Shown here piece by piece: positions 29,622 to 41,650 of a stretch of 64,000 bases of DNA. The stretch's first letter is position 1; each line of letters opens with the position of its first letter. The stretch comes from Syngnathus acus (lineage: Eukaryota; Chordata; Actinopteri; Syngnathiformes; Syngnathidae). The position numbers and the translations under genes were made by a program. The stretch covers positions 16,668,193-16,732,192 of the forward strand of contig NC_051088.1 of NCBI RefSeq assembly GCF_901709675.1. The letters run 5' to 3'. Below the pieces are notes generated by a model. It searched no databases and had not been told where the DNA came from. It saw only the letters and a program-made list of their open reading frames with translations.

Positions 29622-30450
29622 TCCATCCATCCATCCATTCATCCATCCATCCATCTTCCGCTTATCCGGGGTCGGGTCGTGGGGGCAGCAGCTTTAGGAG
29701 GGACTCCCAGACTTCCCTCGCCCCAGCCACTTAGTCCAGCTCATTACAGGGGATACCAAGACGTTCCCAGGCCAGCTGAGAGACATAGTCTCTCCAGCGT
29801 GTCCTGGGTCGTCCACGGGGTCTCTTGCCGGTGGGACATGCCCGGAACACCTCCCCAGGGAGGCGTGGCGGTGGAATTGAGGAGGTCTTCGAAGTATTCT
29901 CCCCACCGACTCCCAACGTCCCGACTCGAGTTCAGAAGCACGCCATCTCTGCTGTAAACAGTGTTGACGGTGCACTGCTTCCCACTCTTGAGACGCCCGA
30001 TCAGAATTTCCTCGAAGCCGTCTGGAAGTCATTCTCCATGGCCTCGCCAAATTCCTCCCACGCCCGGGTTTATGCCTCAGCAACCGCCGAAGCCGTGTTC
30101 CGCTTGGCCCATGGGAAGAGGGACCCACGTTCCCTTTTCGGGCTGTGCCCGGCCGGGCCCTATAGGCAAAGGCCTGGCCACCAGACGCTTGCTTTTGAGC
30201 CCCACCTCCAGGCCTGGCTCCAGAGGGGGACCCCGGTGACCCGCGTCCGGGCGAGGGAAAACTAAGTCCATAAATTTTATTCTTCATGAGGGGATTTTTG
30301 AGCCGTGCTTTGTCTGGCCCCTCACCTAGGACCCTTTTGCCTTGGGTGACCCTACCAGGGAAATGAAGCCCCAGACAACATGGCTCCTAGGATCATAGGG
30401 ACACGCAAACCCCTTCACCACGATTAGGTGACGACTCACGGGGGGGTTTA
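29622..30450 (-). mobile_element. Non-LTR retrotransposon remnant with ATGG tail
   Basis: On the minus strand a C-terminal ORF2 fragment is readable (YFEDLLN; RPRGRPRTRWRDYVSQLAWE, ending at 29731), then the conserved tail CCCCGGATAAGCGGAAGA and an ATGG run at 29622-29654. Upstream sequence is frameshifted and internally deleted. Homology to the palindrome resumes on each side, so the element inserted after the inverted repeat formed. Confidence 0.75.
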
Positions 30451-32299
30451 TTAATTATATAGCATTTATTTTAAAATGACAATTCCTTCATTTTTAAGTC
30501 TCATATGCCACTGACAACTGTTTGCAGTAGTAGTGAAAAGTAGTGCAGTAGTATAAAACAGACAAGGAACAAAAACATGTTCCTTTGTTGTAATGCTTAT
30601 GTGACAATTATGTGCTTCAGAGAATGGATGGATGGAGGGAGGCAATCTAAAAGCGACAAAGATATGTACTGTGTGACGTTGTTGGGTGTGTGCGCTCAAA
30701 AGAATTTATGGTATAACTGAACGGGTACATTTCCATGTGACCCCTCCCTTTTCTGAAGGGAAGCTAGACCTTCAATTCTTTTAAGGTGAGCGCACACACC
30801 CAACAACAACTTAACAAGGTAGTGAATTGACTATAATTAAGGTTTAGTCACGCAGTACCACAAAGGAACATGTTTTTGTTTTTTTCGACTTTTTGCAGGA
30901 ACCTCGCAATACAAGTGACTTTTCTCATCAAGAGCACCAGCTCGTCATTTGGCCATGACCCGTGTCAGAAGTTCACCAGTAATTAGTGAGGCTGGATGAT
31001 TACGGCCAAAATCAAAACCACTGTGATCATGATTTTTTTTTACCCTTATTCCTCCTGTTGGGCAAAACAAATGTATTTCTACTGCACTACTTTTCACTAC
31101 TACTGTCAGTGCCATATGAGACTTAATAATGAAGGAATTGTCATTTTAACATAAATGCTATATAAATAATGGAAATAACCAAGAATTAAAAATTCACCAT
31201 GGGCAAACACTGCTTGAATATGCTATTATTATTGTTCACATCACTATTCAAAACAAATTCAGGCGATGGCTGCTGATTCATTTTGAGGCTCAAGCTCAAC
31301 ATGTTGTTCCTCATTCCTCAAAATTGTCTGTGCTTTGTTCTCTCAACATGACTTTTGCTCTTCAGATTTAGACAGCAATGGGAAGCCTTAACCATTTGTG
31401 CTTGAGAAAAGATGTAACGGCGCATCATTTTAAATACAAACAGCCGACGATCCGGTCAATTAATTGCGGCTCCCAGAAATATAATCACAATTGAAATTTG
31501 AATCTTTAAAGTGTAGTTTGGACTTTTGGTAACTTGTTAAGTTTGACATGAAGAAACAAGAGGTTGTTTTCCTAAATGAATTGATAAAGCAACAAAGGAT
31601 GGATTATCAAATTAATCGACAACTATTTAATAATGAGCCCTAGCTTAGCACAGAATTAGCTGAGCTACCTTAGCACAGAATTCACAGATGTTATCTAATT
31701 AGGAGATATTACTTGAGGATAAAACTTGTTCAATTCTACGGGAGTTCAATTCTGCATGAAGAAAAAGGTTCTGAACTGGAGGGAATAGCAGCCTAACCCA
31801 TTTATTGCAGAATCACTGCCCACTTTGTGTCCACAGGTGGATGGATGGTGGTTTAATGCCTCAACTGTTTATTTCAAACATAATATACTCTCGAGAAGGG
31901 AGGGACGGACGGACGGATGGATGGATGGATCATCCAGCCCCACTAATTACTGGTGAACCTCTGACACGAGTCAACGCCAAAGGACTAGCTAGTGCTCTTG
32001 ACGAGAAAGGTCACTTATATTGAGAGGTTCCTGCAAAAAGTCTCCAAAAACGTCCCGGCTAGTTGACAATGACGCCTCAGAGGATGGACGGATGGATGGA
32101 TGGATGGACGAATGGACGGACGGACAGATGGATGGAAATCTCAAAGCGACAACGATATGTTCCTTTGTGGTGCTGTGTTACTAAACCTTAATTATGGTCA
32201 ATTAACTACTTAGTTAGAAAATTAAGTTAAGGAGATGTTGGGTGCGTGCTAAATTCAAAAGTATAACCGGAAAGTGAAGAATGACGAGTAAATTTCCTT

Positions 32300-32459
32300 G
32301 TTGACACCTCCCTTTTCTGAAACCGCTTGGGTGTCTGTTTCATTGGTCACTTATGTGACTATTCTGGTTACCATTGTACAAATTTGAGGTGACACAAGCT
32401 GATATAAAAGCACCACGCTTCGTTTCTCACGCTCAGCATCGAGCATCTCGACAGCAAAG
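32300..32459 (+). promoter_or_regulatory. C-type lectin promoter and 5'UTR exon
   Basis: TATAAAAG lies at 32403-32410. An untranslated exon follows from about 32430 and ends AAAG|GTAACA at 32459. Upstream boxes TTGTACAAA and GTTGACACCTCCC are shared with the inverted copy near 28560-28800. Confidence 0.75.
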
Positions 32460-32589
32460 GTAACAGCACACCTGACGTCCTACTTTTCAAAGCCAACTGC
32501 AACTTTTATGCCTTTTTCCAGGTTTTCATTTGACTATGAGTGTAATCTGTCCAGGAACTAATACTAAAAGTCCTTTTCTGTCATTGCAG

Positions 32590-33719
32590 ATGGATTTTGT
32601 TCTCCACACAGTTTTCCTCTTTTGTGCCCTCAGCGGACTGGTGTCTGTCAGTGTAAGTCAAACAAAATGCATATTTTGATTTTTTGTTGTCGTCATATTT
32701 CAGGGTGTACTTGGTTTTAACCACAAGCTTTCCTTCCTCACAGTGGAGTAAAAGTATTGCTCAAGTTAAAGGTTGGTAGCTGCTTCTTCATGACACCTAA
32801 TAACATTGCTTTTTTCTTTTTACCTTATTTTACTACAAGATTCATCTGTCAAATCTGGTTTTCGTTTCTCACCAATTGCGTAGCTGGCCCTTGCTGCCCG
32901 AAAAACTGGACTCAATTGAACTGTCGCTGTTTCATCTTCCAAGATGAAAGGAGAAACTTCGCAGACGCAGAGGTATAAGAACGGGGAAGTTGTGCTAAAC
33001 CAGCAAAACGGTATCATCCATTTGTCTATGAAATGTCATGGATGAGTCTGAATGCAGTTTGTGCAATCATGACCTTTTTTTTTTTGCTGCTGAATGGGAT
33101 GTTTTCTCATTTCTCTATTGTTTCATCTTGTAGAGTGTCTGCAACATACTTGGTGGGAATTTGGCCTCAGTCCACAGTGATGTGGAATATGCCGTAGTTC
33201 TTGGATTGATTGCGGAAGGCACTTCTAACCCTTCCCGCGACGTCTGGATGGGACTCCACGAAGCACTTGGGGTGAAACTTCTTAATATAAAAGATAGATA
33301 AAATGTCAAACTTTAGGAGTCACACATCATGATGAAAGAAGCATGCGCTTTTGCCTTTCGAGTGGACTCACTGAAACGTGTTCCTTTTGTCTTCCAGTCT
33401 GGCGATTTCTTCTGGACCGACGGCACACCAGTTGATTTCACTGCCTTCAACACTAACTCCAATTCCGGAGACTGCATTGAGATTGAAACTTCTGGTGAAT
33501 TGCAATTTTTATGAATAGCTGCTTGTTAGATTCAAATGTTTGACTGCTTGTTGCATGGATTGATTGAATAATTGAGAGTGAAATCACGCACATTGATTTG
33601 ATTTTCTTTGTTGTCACACTGTTTTGTGTTCACTTCTAGATGACCTCTGGGACAACCAATCTTGCACTTCATCAAACCGATTTGTTTGTGCCAAAGATAC
33701 TCACGAATGCTTCCACTGA
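32590..33719 (+). CDS. Secreted C-type lectin-like protein
   Basis: Small secreted single-domain lectin of the fish type; such proteins act in mucosal or innate defence. Coding exons: 32590-32652, 32744-32771, 32884-32972, 33134-33271, 33398-33494, 33640-33719, joining in phase to 164 aa. Residues 1-21 are a signal peptide (MDFVLHTVFLFCALSGLVSV). The domain starts CCPKNWTQLNCRCFIF and contains LGGNLASVHSDVEYA, DVWMGLH and FVCAK. The Ca2+/sugar site looks altered: the region where EPN or QPD normally sits reads NTNSNSG, and the usual WND is WDN. It may therefore bind ligand without calcium, or not bind sugar. An N-terminal CC pair and a C-terminal ECFH are extra cysteines. The gene stands alone between mbd4 and a coiled-coil gene, inside an inverted repeat. 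Confidence 0.92.
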
Positions 33720-33869
33720 CCCAGCCTACAAGCACCACATATGATCTACAACAATCCATTTTGGGATTCCACTATTCTTTACTTTTTCAACCCAAATTGA
33801 CATCTTCTCATTTATTAATTGCTGTCAGTCAAGTATATTTGGCAAAGTGGGTTAACGAATCAGTTCCGC

Positions 33870-33875
33870 AATAAA
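33870..33875 (+). terminator. Lectin poly(A) signal
   Basis: AATAAA 150 bp after the lectin stop; the aligned position in the inverted copy is AACAAA. Confidence 0.75.
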
Positions 33876-34130
33876 GCTTTTTGGTGTGGGATCATTTTCG
33901 TATTTGATTCGTTTCATTTCAGGACGGAATTTCTCAAGCCCATATTAACAGTGTGATTTGTGAGTTATAAATCAATGAGCTAAAAAGGACCAATGAGTCA
34001 TACATCATAGATCAATGGACAATTCCATCATAAAAACAATCAAACATCAATAGGTAATAAAACAATGAATAAAATCACTACTCATAGATCATTGGGCAAT
34101 AAAACTCGGAAAGAAGTGCATTTTCCATCT

Positions 34131-34649
34131 CTTCTCAGTTTCCCCAAACCTTTAGGCTGTGTATTTGTTTACAAAATAGATTTTTTGTTCCCGCAGTGTA
34201 CATAGTATTTCACATGCTAAATATAACCGTTTTTAATTAACTGAGGAGTGACGCCAGTCAGAAGTTTTGTTTTGTTGGTGGTGGGGAACAACCTCCTCGC
34301 CAGGGTTACTGTTGCCGTTGCCAGAGGAGGCACAATACAGTTTGATGTTTTTGATTACGACAATACAGTGCAGAACGGTTCAAAGTCATGACGGTGACAT
34401 TTAGTCGAGTGGATTTTTCCAGATGGAAGAAAGAGCCTGAGCTACAATATGAAACTCCGTAAGACAACAGAATTTTGAAAAAAGAAATATTCTCTGTTAT
34501 CACTGCTGCGCAATAACAATATTTAAATAGAATATTTGCAGGTAGCTGGACTTGAATATGGTTTTTTTTTTTTTACTCCCAATATTGTATACTTTGAACT
34601 CCTTATGCTTTCAAAATAGGCTTATCACATTTTTTAACTTCCACCAGCG
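34131..34649. other. Intergenic, no gene seen
   Basis: Between the right end of the palindrome and the coiled-coil gene. No convincing exon; T-runs only. Confidence 0.5.
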
Positions 34650-35258
34650 ATGATGCAACGTGAAAAGGAAAGACAAAGAGTCACCCCCGCTCTAAACGAG
34701 AGGTGACAATATTTGTATTTGGCTACCACTTCTTGTTGTCCAGGTATCACCAAGTATGGCAAAAACCTTTTTACGGAACCAGCGTGGAGAAAGAAGAATA
34801 CAGGTACGCTGGAGATGTCAAACTGCTACCTGAGTGCTTGACAATGGCTACATGGCCCCTGATTGCAGGAGGGACTTACGTGAGCATCTCAAGAGGCAAA
34901 TGGAGGAGAAACGCATCCCACTGAGTCTGCGGTTGTCCGGCAGGGCGAAGGAAGGAGAGGATCTGCGTGAGGTGGACCGCCTTGCCCGGTCGACTGAACT
35001 CCAGCAACGGCTGCAACACCGCAAGGCCATGGCGGCCTACAGAGATGATAACAAGAAGGTGAGGCCGACCGATAGTCACAAAAGACGCGGCCGCCGGCGG
35101 GCTCACAGTGAGCTTTTACCTGTCTGCGTGTGCTGTTGTTTGTAAAGCTGATGGAGCAGAAGTGGCAAGACAGCGCACTGGCACGCTCCCGGGACATCCT
35201 GAGGGAGAAGTACATGCTCCGCCTCAACCCCATCAACTGGACCGGAACGCTTAAATAG
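34650..35258 (+). CDS. Small charged coiled-coil protein, unknown function
   Basis: I do not recognise this gene. Four exons join in phase: 34650-34702, 34744-34803, 34869-35058, 35148-35258, giving 137 aa from MMQREKER. If the ATG at 34650 lies inside a longer upstream exon, the protein could be longer. It is rich in Arg, Lys, Glu and Leu, with predicted long helices (REHLKRQMEEKR; STELQQRLQHRKAMAAYRDD) and a distinct C-terminus, RLNPINWTGTLK. There is no signal peptide, membrane segment or EF-hand. This composition is like small axonemal or CCDC-type proteins, but that is only an impression. It converges with creld1. The human neighbour of MBD4 is EFCAB12, which this does not resemble in the visible part. 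Confidence 0.7.
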
Positions 35259-35271
35259 ATCCACCACTCGC

Positions 35272-35534
35272 CATGAACACGACCAACTCAAGATTTACAT
35301 ACAGCGCCGGGTAAAATAAGGACACCAAAGTAAAACTATTGTTAAAATGAAACCCTTCAAATTCTAACTTAACATGTCAATTGACCCATCTTGGCGATGG
35401 GTCAATTGACATTGACATGAACACGACCAACTCAAGATTTACATACAGCGCCGGGTAAAATAAGGACACCAAAGTAAAACTATTGTTAAAATGAAACCCT
35501 TCAAATTCTAACTTAACATGTCAATTGACCCATC
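35272..35534. repeat. Perfect 119-bp tandem duplication with palindrome
   Basis: Bases 35272-35390 and 35416-35534 are identical as read. The 25-bp spacer makes a hairpin with the first copy's end: TCAATTGACCCATC at 35377-35390 against GATGGGTCAATTGA at 35396-35409. It starts 14 bp after the stop of the coiled-coil gene, so it is in or near its 3'UTR. Confidence 0.9.
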
Positions 35535-35699
35535 GCCAATTCAATTCCTCCGATAGCTGACCAACAGAACCTCACCCTAAAACAGGAAGTTGCTCCTGAG
35601 CTCCGGACTCCCCCTAAATGGCAGCATTTTGCTCCCAAAATTCCACATCTTCCCTCCTGCCATTGCCATTACTCATCCAACAAAAGTCAACAAAGCCAA

Positions 35700-36830
35700 A
35701 GCTTTTCCTCTGTTGTGTTTATTGAAAAGGAAAATGTCAATCTGAGACATGAAGGATCTAGACATTTGGTGGAGCAAAGCAAACCTGCATTTGATCACAC
35801 TTGAATAACAAGTTGTGTCGGATAGACGGGTGCACGTGTGAAAATCGACTGAGGAGTTTACACAGAAGCAATGTCAACAAGTAAAAGTGTGTTGGAAATA
35901 TAGCGATCGCTTCAGTACGGCACCCCAGATATGACGTTTTTAAAAAATGATTTATTTTGCATTTGATGACTGATTAATAATCCAAGCCCATAGCGACACG
36001 TATGGTTTTAGACTAGATAACTCTTTCTGGAAAGGAGGAAAGTGGAGCACGCCTTGGCTACCGACTGTGTCATTGTCATCTTCATTGACCTTAACCTTTT
36101 GCAAGAAGGTGAACTCCATTTGTCTACCTAACTTTCCAACAATGCCCATATTATTTATTTGTATTTTGTGCGCTTGTTATCCCCACCTTGTGTACACAAA
36201 CAAGTGTTTTGTGTCACGTTTCAATCTATAATGCGGCCACAATTTGGAAATTGTCCTCCCCATGTCACATCTGGGGTGGCAAACTTTACAAATAAATTAA
36301 AGACAACGAAAATGGCTTGCATCCTCACAACTGCAGCGCGACCTAACCACATTGTTTTTCTTTCTTTCGCAGCAACGATGCCATCCTGCATCTGTAAGTC
36401 TTCCATGCTAAAGACAATAAATAATTGAATAAATAAATAAATAAATACATTTGATATGATTCACTTCAGTGCCATGCATCATTTCTAAAAAGGTCAAAAA
36501 CATTCCTGCTTGCATCAAGAACAAGCGTGTACCTGATAGTGATGAGGTTCTAATTGTGAGAGAGGAAAAGAAAACAGACAGCAGCCACTTTGCATGTGAA
36601 CAATCAGTCGTGGTGGTTTGCATAACCCTCAAACCCAATAAAGTCCAGGTAGGGGGGAATTCAGTTCACTACCTTTCAAACGAGTGCAGCGTGAGCGTCA
36701 TCTTGTCTTCCATCATGCCTTTGCTTTCCTGCATCGTGGTACCGATGCAAACAAAACGCAGCGAAGGCCTTTCGGGCGACTCGGCAAGCCAACACGAGCA
36801 CGGAAGCGATTGCGGCCTCCGCTGACTTGC
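35700..36830 (-). terminator. creld1 3'UTR with poly(A) signal
   Basis: The minus strand has AATAAA at 35718-35723, giving a possible 1.1-kb 3'UTR after the creld1 stop at 36831-36833. No other gene is visible in the interval. Confidence 0.45.
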
Positions 36831-39541
36831 CTAGCGGTCCTTGAGGAATCCGTCCAACATGTAGTCGCCCTTCTCCGTCAGCCAGTAGCCGGCCATGGCG
36901 GCCACGCCCCCGATGAAAATGGCCGTAAAAACCATGTCGCCTTTCGCGGCCAGCGTGGCCAGGGCGCAGATGACCACGCCGAAGAACATCTGCTGCAGAA
37001 CCAGAACCTCGTCGTCCGTCATGTCGTCAAAGAGGCCCTTCTCCGGGCCGACTGAGGGGACGCCCGCGAACCGCAAACTCAGGTCAACTCGGCGGACGGC
37101 TACCGACCGGCGCGCGTTTGCGTATTGACGTACCGGGAGCTTTATTCTCCACGCAGATGCTGTCTCTCCTGATGAAGCCGTCGGCGCAGTCGCAGTGGAA
37201 GGATCCCACCTCGTTGATGCAAGCCTCGTTGAGACCGGGGCACGCCATGGCACCTTCGCTGCATTCATCAACATCTGTCGCAGGAAGCCACACCCATTTT
37301 AAAGACCCAAAGCAAACAAAAGTCTCATTGGAAAATTATATCTACACAATAACAATGAGAACAAATATTTATATGACATACAATAATGATTTTGTCTCAA
37401 TTTACTCCCAAAAGTACGGACCCCTCTTTCTGTAACATCCTGAGAGGGCACAAAATGGTATCAAATAAGAAAGTCGTACTTTCATGCAAGACTGCAACTA
37501 ACAATTGTTTCAAAAATGGATTGATCCACTCATTAGAATATTGGTGCAAATCTTCGACGTCATCTGTCGAGCAAGCAAACGAAAGTCTCACCGAGACACT
37601 TGGCTCCTTTCAGCTTGTACCCTCGCGCACATTTCTTACAGCGGGCGGGACCGCTGCCCATGCAGCCCACGCACGCCTGGTCACAGCCTGAAAAGCCATC
37701 AACATTCACGCTAAGAAAGACACAAAGCTATCAGTGGATATCTTATCATCTACAGCCCCCTCCCCCCCCAAAAATTTGTCGGAACTGGATTTTGTCTGCT
37801 GCATAGTGGTCAGATCAGCTTACCTCTGCAGTCGTAAGAACCGTCCGTGTTGTGACAGTAAGTGTTGGAAGGACAACGGGAGAGCTCCGTGCCGCACTCG
37901 TCGATGTCTAAACAGACACACGAGAGCGGTCGGATAACACGCATCCGGATAAAGGTCTCGCCACGTGACCCGAGCGAGCCCACTCACCCACACACTTGTT
38001 GTCGTGAAGCATCCAGCCTGCTTTGCAGTCCAGGCATTTGTAGTCCTGCGGCCCCGAGCATTTCTTACACGAATGGAAGCAGGCTGCAGAGGACACAACA
38101 TGCTGAGTCTGCTTCAGATGTAGACTTAGATAGTTCCACAAAATTGCCTGGCTTGAGTCAGGTACCTGCACAGGCTTTAGCCGTCGTGTTGGCGCTTTTG
38201 TCCACGTAGTAGCCATCGGCACAGTCGTGACAGAGCGGGCCTGCGTATCCGGGATCGCACACGCATTCGCCATCCCCCATGCGAGTGCCCTCGCCCTCGC
38301 AGCGGCCCAAACCGCCACATACGCCACCAGGACCCGACGGACACTCTGTATTGGAACAGCGCATGCGTGTTAGTGCTCACGTGTCACCGTTTGATGCAAG
38401 CAAAGGGGTCAGCTGTCAGTGACCTTTGCAGTCGGGTCCAAAGTGTCCACGAGGACAACAGAGTCTCAACTGGTCGATGCACAACCACTCTGACAGGTCG
38501 GGCGCCTCCCGCTGCCTACGCCATACACATAAAACATGTCAAATGGCATTTATCCATAGTAATGAGAACATGAAGCTTCAAATTTGCCTCATGAACCAGG
38601 TGTTGTATTTTTTGACCACTCTAGATGGCACTGTTGGTGTTAATAAAGGGGCTTCAGAAATGGTGCCAATGTACTTTCAGTGCCATCTAGAGAAGTCACA
38701 AAATTCAACTGGCTCATGAAGCTTCAAGGAGCCATCACCACTAATCCATCGAGCATTCACATAGATTGCTGCCGTGACTTAGCAGTTGAATAACTCGTGA
38801 CGATACTCAAATCACTTTCAGATCCTCAAAAACACGGCGACCACTTTTCTGTTATTACCTGTGGAACCACCACGTCTCCACCTGGTCCTCAATTTGCTCT
38901 AGCAGGCGATTGCACTCAAAGTCAGACTTGTCACACGCACTCTCCACAATCTCCAGGAGTCGAGTCTCGCTGCAACGGCAACAAACTTATTTAATACATT
39001 TCATTAAAAGAGCCCGGATGGAACAGATGACCTGTGGTACACTACAAGCCTCTGTTTTTGGGCCACGGTTTGGTATATTTTCATTTTGTGTTTTGTCCAT
39101 AACGATAACAACAAATGTGCTCTATTTTGCCACTCAGCAAAATCTTCATTTTGCAACAGGCTGTTATCTAAAATACAAATAAGTCGGCAATAATTTCTCA
39201 CTTCTTCAATAACTAACTAACTAATTTCAAACCCTAATTGGATTTTGTGCAGATGCGACTGCAGCTGCCAGTGACTGACCTGCTTGCATACTTGGCCAAC
39301 TTGTCTTCTTCCCAGGCCGTGTTACCTCCGCCAAAGTTCTTGTTGGCTGTTCTCTCTAAGCCCTAGAAAGGAGGAACGCCGTTCATGTTGAAGGTGAAGA
39401 CGTGCGTAAATACAACCGCTGTACCTTGATGAAACTCTCCGCCAGTTTCTGGCAGGTCTGACACGGCGCCGTGCGGACCATGACGAGCGACAGTTCCGAC
39501 AGAAGCATCAGAGCAGGCAGGAGTGGCCAGGCCCACCGCAT
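36831..39541 (-). CDS. creld1: Cysteine-rich with EGF-like domains protein 1
   Basis: Membrane-anchored ER/cell-surface protein needed for heart septum development in vertebrates. Ten exons join in phase to 406 aa: 39425-39541, 39280-39362, 38859-38969, 38424-38515, 38166-38345, 37988-38083, 37824-37907, 37592-37687, 37134-37274, 36831-37051. In order there is a signal peptide (1-25), a CQTCQ-led N-terminal region with the TAWEEDKLAKY (WE) motif, a Cys-rich block (CCPRGHFGPDC), furin-like Cys repeats (SCKKCSGPQDYKCLDC), two calcium-binding EGF domains (DIDECGTELSRC; DVDECSEGAMAC), and two C-terminal hydrophobic segments (about 345-385) ending FLKDR. Length is close to human CRELD1. The next gene upstream is il17re, as in the human 3p25 cluster but without il17rc between them. 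Confidence 0.95.
38569..38728. mobile_element. Palindromic MITE-like element
   Basis: About 160 bp in creld1 intron 3. It reads almost the same on both strands: TGAAGCTTCA near the left end, TCATGAAGCTTCAAGG at the right, and CTCTAGATGGCACTG (38619-38633) mirrored by CAGTGCCATCTAGAG (38679-38693). Confidence 0.75.
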
Positions 39542-40173
39542 GATGCTTCCAAGACAATTCACACACATAAACCACACACAACAAAAAGAAAGTCAGCACA
39601 GTAGACCATGTACAGAATATACAATACATGAATATTTTATATTTATATCAAAATGCCCAAATCTGATGGTTTTCCCCCGAAACCGCTGCCTTTGCAATTT
39701 GAAAATTGCGTAAAAATGTTCACTGATGTTCACCTACGACTCAGTTCCAAGATTCAAGAAGGTCACTTCAGCCATATGCAAGTAAATAGTGCAATGATTA
39801 TATGTATTATCAAGCAGGTTTGTGATTTCAAAAGGCTTGATTAACTTTGGGTAACTGCCCCTCCAAGGGGTCTTAGTTCAGGTAATTATTGTCATCAACC
39901 TCAATTCTGTCATCAGCATCATCTGAAATGTACACAACAGCTTTCTTTGCTTCTCGCGTGAGTCAGCACAGCATCAGCACCGAAGCTCAAAGCTTAGCTA
40001 AACTCAAGTCAGCATTTACCACTTAGCTAACGCGAAAAAAAAAAAAAAACTCTGGTGCTTCTGTGTATTTTTTATTTATTTTTTTTGGCTTGAGCCCACC
40101 AAACGCACTAAATTGGTCGCTGCATATTTGAAGCAGTAAAACGTGGCTAGCTGTTAGCCGCAGCGGTTGTTAC

Positions 40174-40480
40174 CTCGAATGGAAGTCTGAGCGCCTCCTC
40201 GTCCTAGTCGACGTGACGTCCGTTCGTGTTGCACACGCAAAAGGCACAAATTCATATTTTGGGATGAACCCAGGTGAAATGCGCTCGCTATGCAGCCATT
40301 GGAGAGAAAATCTAGGATGAAATGTACGATTAGACGTCTGGAATCTCCCAGAAACGACAAGTGGCAAGGGCTGCTGTCGAGGTGATTTGTGTCAGGGATG
40401 AAGCCCCGCCCCAAGCCCAAAGTTGGTCTATTGACCAATCACAGTCATGGAAATATTGATGACGTAACACTCAACCTTGT
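40174..40480 (-). promoter_or_regulatory. creld1 5'UTR exon and promoter region
   Basis: A donor-like ATTCGAG|GTAACA on the minus strand at 40174/40173 fits the end of a non-coding first exon; the coding exon begins after an acceptor AAG near 39545. Upstream are CCAAT-type boxes (ATTGG on minus near 40433). The start site cannot be placed. Confidence 0.4.
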
Positions 40481-41650
40481 ATTTACCGTGAAAAACAAAA
40501 CACAAACACACTTTTATTGTGTTTGGAATTGTACCCCCACATAGTACACCTAAAGTTGTTGCTATAAAAAAAAATCATGAATAAAACAAGATTAATCCGT
40601 CAGAACCAGGGGCGTTCCTATAAAAAGTCCGCCTACCCGCACCAAACGAGTATGTGAGACTCCCACCCACCCTCACCGACTCCCAAGTCCCTGCAGTGTT
40701 GCTTTTCTGTGCCAAACTTTATTATATGTTTTTGAAATGATCTGTAAATGACGGAAGATAACAGTGTGATTCAATATGACACAGTTTCCGCATTATTTTA
40801 ATGTGCATACTGATATCGATAAGTGGAGATTTTTTATGTATTTTACCCCAATAAAATACATGCCAATAACTGCCCATTTCATAATCTTTGTTTTGTTCTA
40901 CGTATTAGTGATAATAAATTGCAGAACTTAATTTTTAATTTTTATGGACATGAGAGCAAACCTTCAAAAGCACAACTTCAGACTAGCCACCGTTACATTT
41001 GAAAGAATCAAATGAGAGAGGGTGTCCAACAATGAACACAAGCAAATAACGAATGTAGATCAAATATGAACGTATTAAAACAAAATGAATATTATCCTGA
41101 CAGAAGAGCAAATGAATGACCTAAATTAAACAGTGCTAGTGTTCCGAGGAGCAGAGTGGGCTCACCTTCTTTGAATTTATGAACGAGTTATTGCCAAATT
41201 CTTCGTCATCCCCTAACCCTCACATCTTGCTTGTACAGCTTCCATCTTGTCCTGCCTGACGCTCTTCAACAACGAAGCGTGCTCCGGGCAGCCCCTTTGT
41301 GGCACTCTGAATAACTGAACAGCATTCCAAAAACGCTGTGACTTTCCAAACGCTTGATGTGCATTTCCACAGGCATCTTTAGACACTTTCTGAGCTTAGT
41401 CTATGGAGCTAAGCCGCGTGTTTGATGCCGCTATGGCATTTCTATTCACAACAGGTCATTGTAAATTCAAGCTTGGGCCGCTGTAATTGAGAATTCTGCT
41501 GCCTCACTACAGAATGTAGAAGTCACACAAGGACGGATTTTTTGATGCTTCTCCGCCGTCTGTTGTGCTCTCGCTTCATTTCCTTTTCGAGTGCCAGCAA
41601 GATCTTCCCCGCATTGTATCCAGTTTTTTTTTCCTGACTGATGAGACTCA
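40481..41650. other. Intergenic; includes il17re 3'UTR
   Basis: AT-rich spacer between creld1 and il17re. The proximal part is probably the il17re 3'UTR; I found no confident poly(A) signal and no gene. Confidence 0.5.

Larger units (their letters stand above)
28018..34130. repeat. Large imperfect inverted repeat around the lectin
   Basis: The outer arms match in reverse: 28018-28340 with 33778-34130 (lectin 3' flank) and 28350-28620 with 32280-32585 (promoter, exon 1, intron 1). Inner segments also match in reverse: 29510-29620 with 31150-31290 and 30465-30560 with 31080-31170. A further unit carrying CCTGCAAAAAGTC and GGATGG/GGACGG runs appears near 29235-29430, 30590-30990 and 31900-32290 in both orientations. 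The left arm is interrupted by a retrotransposon piece at 29622-30450. No other gene is visible in 28870-32290. Confidence 0.75.
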
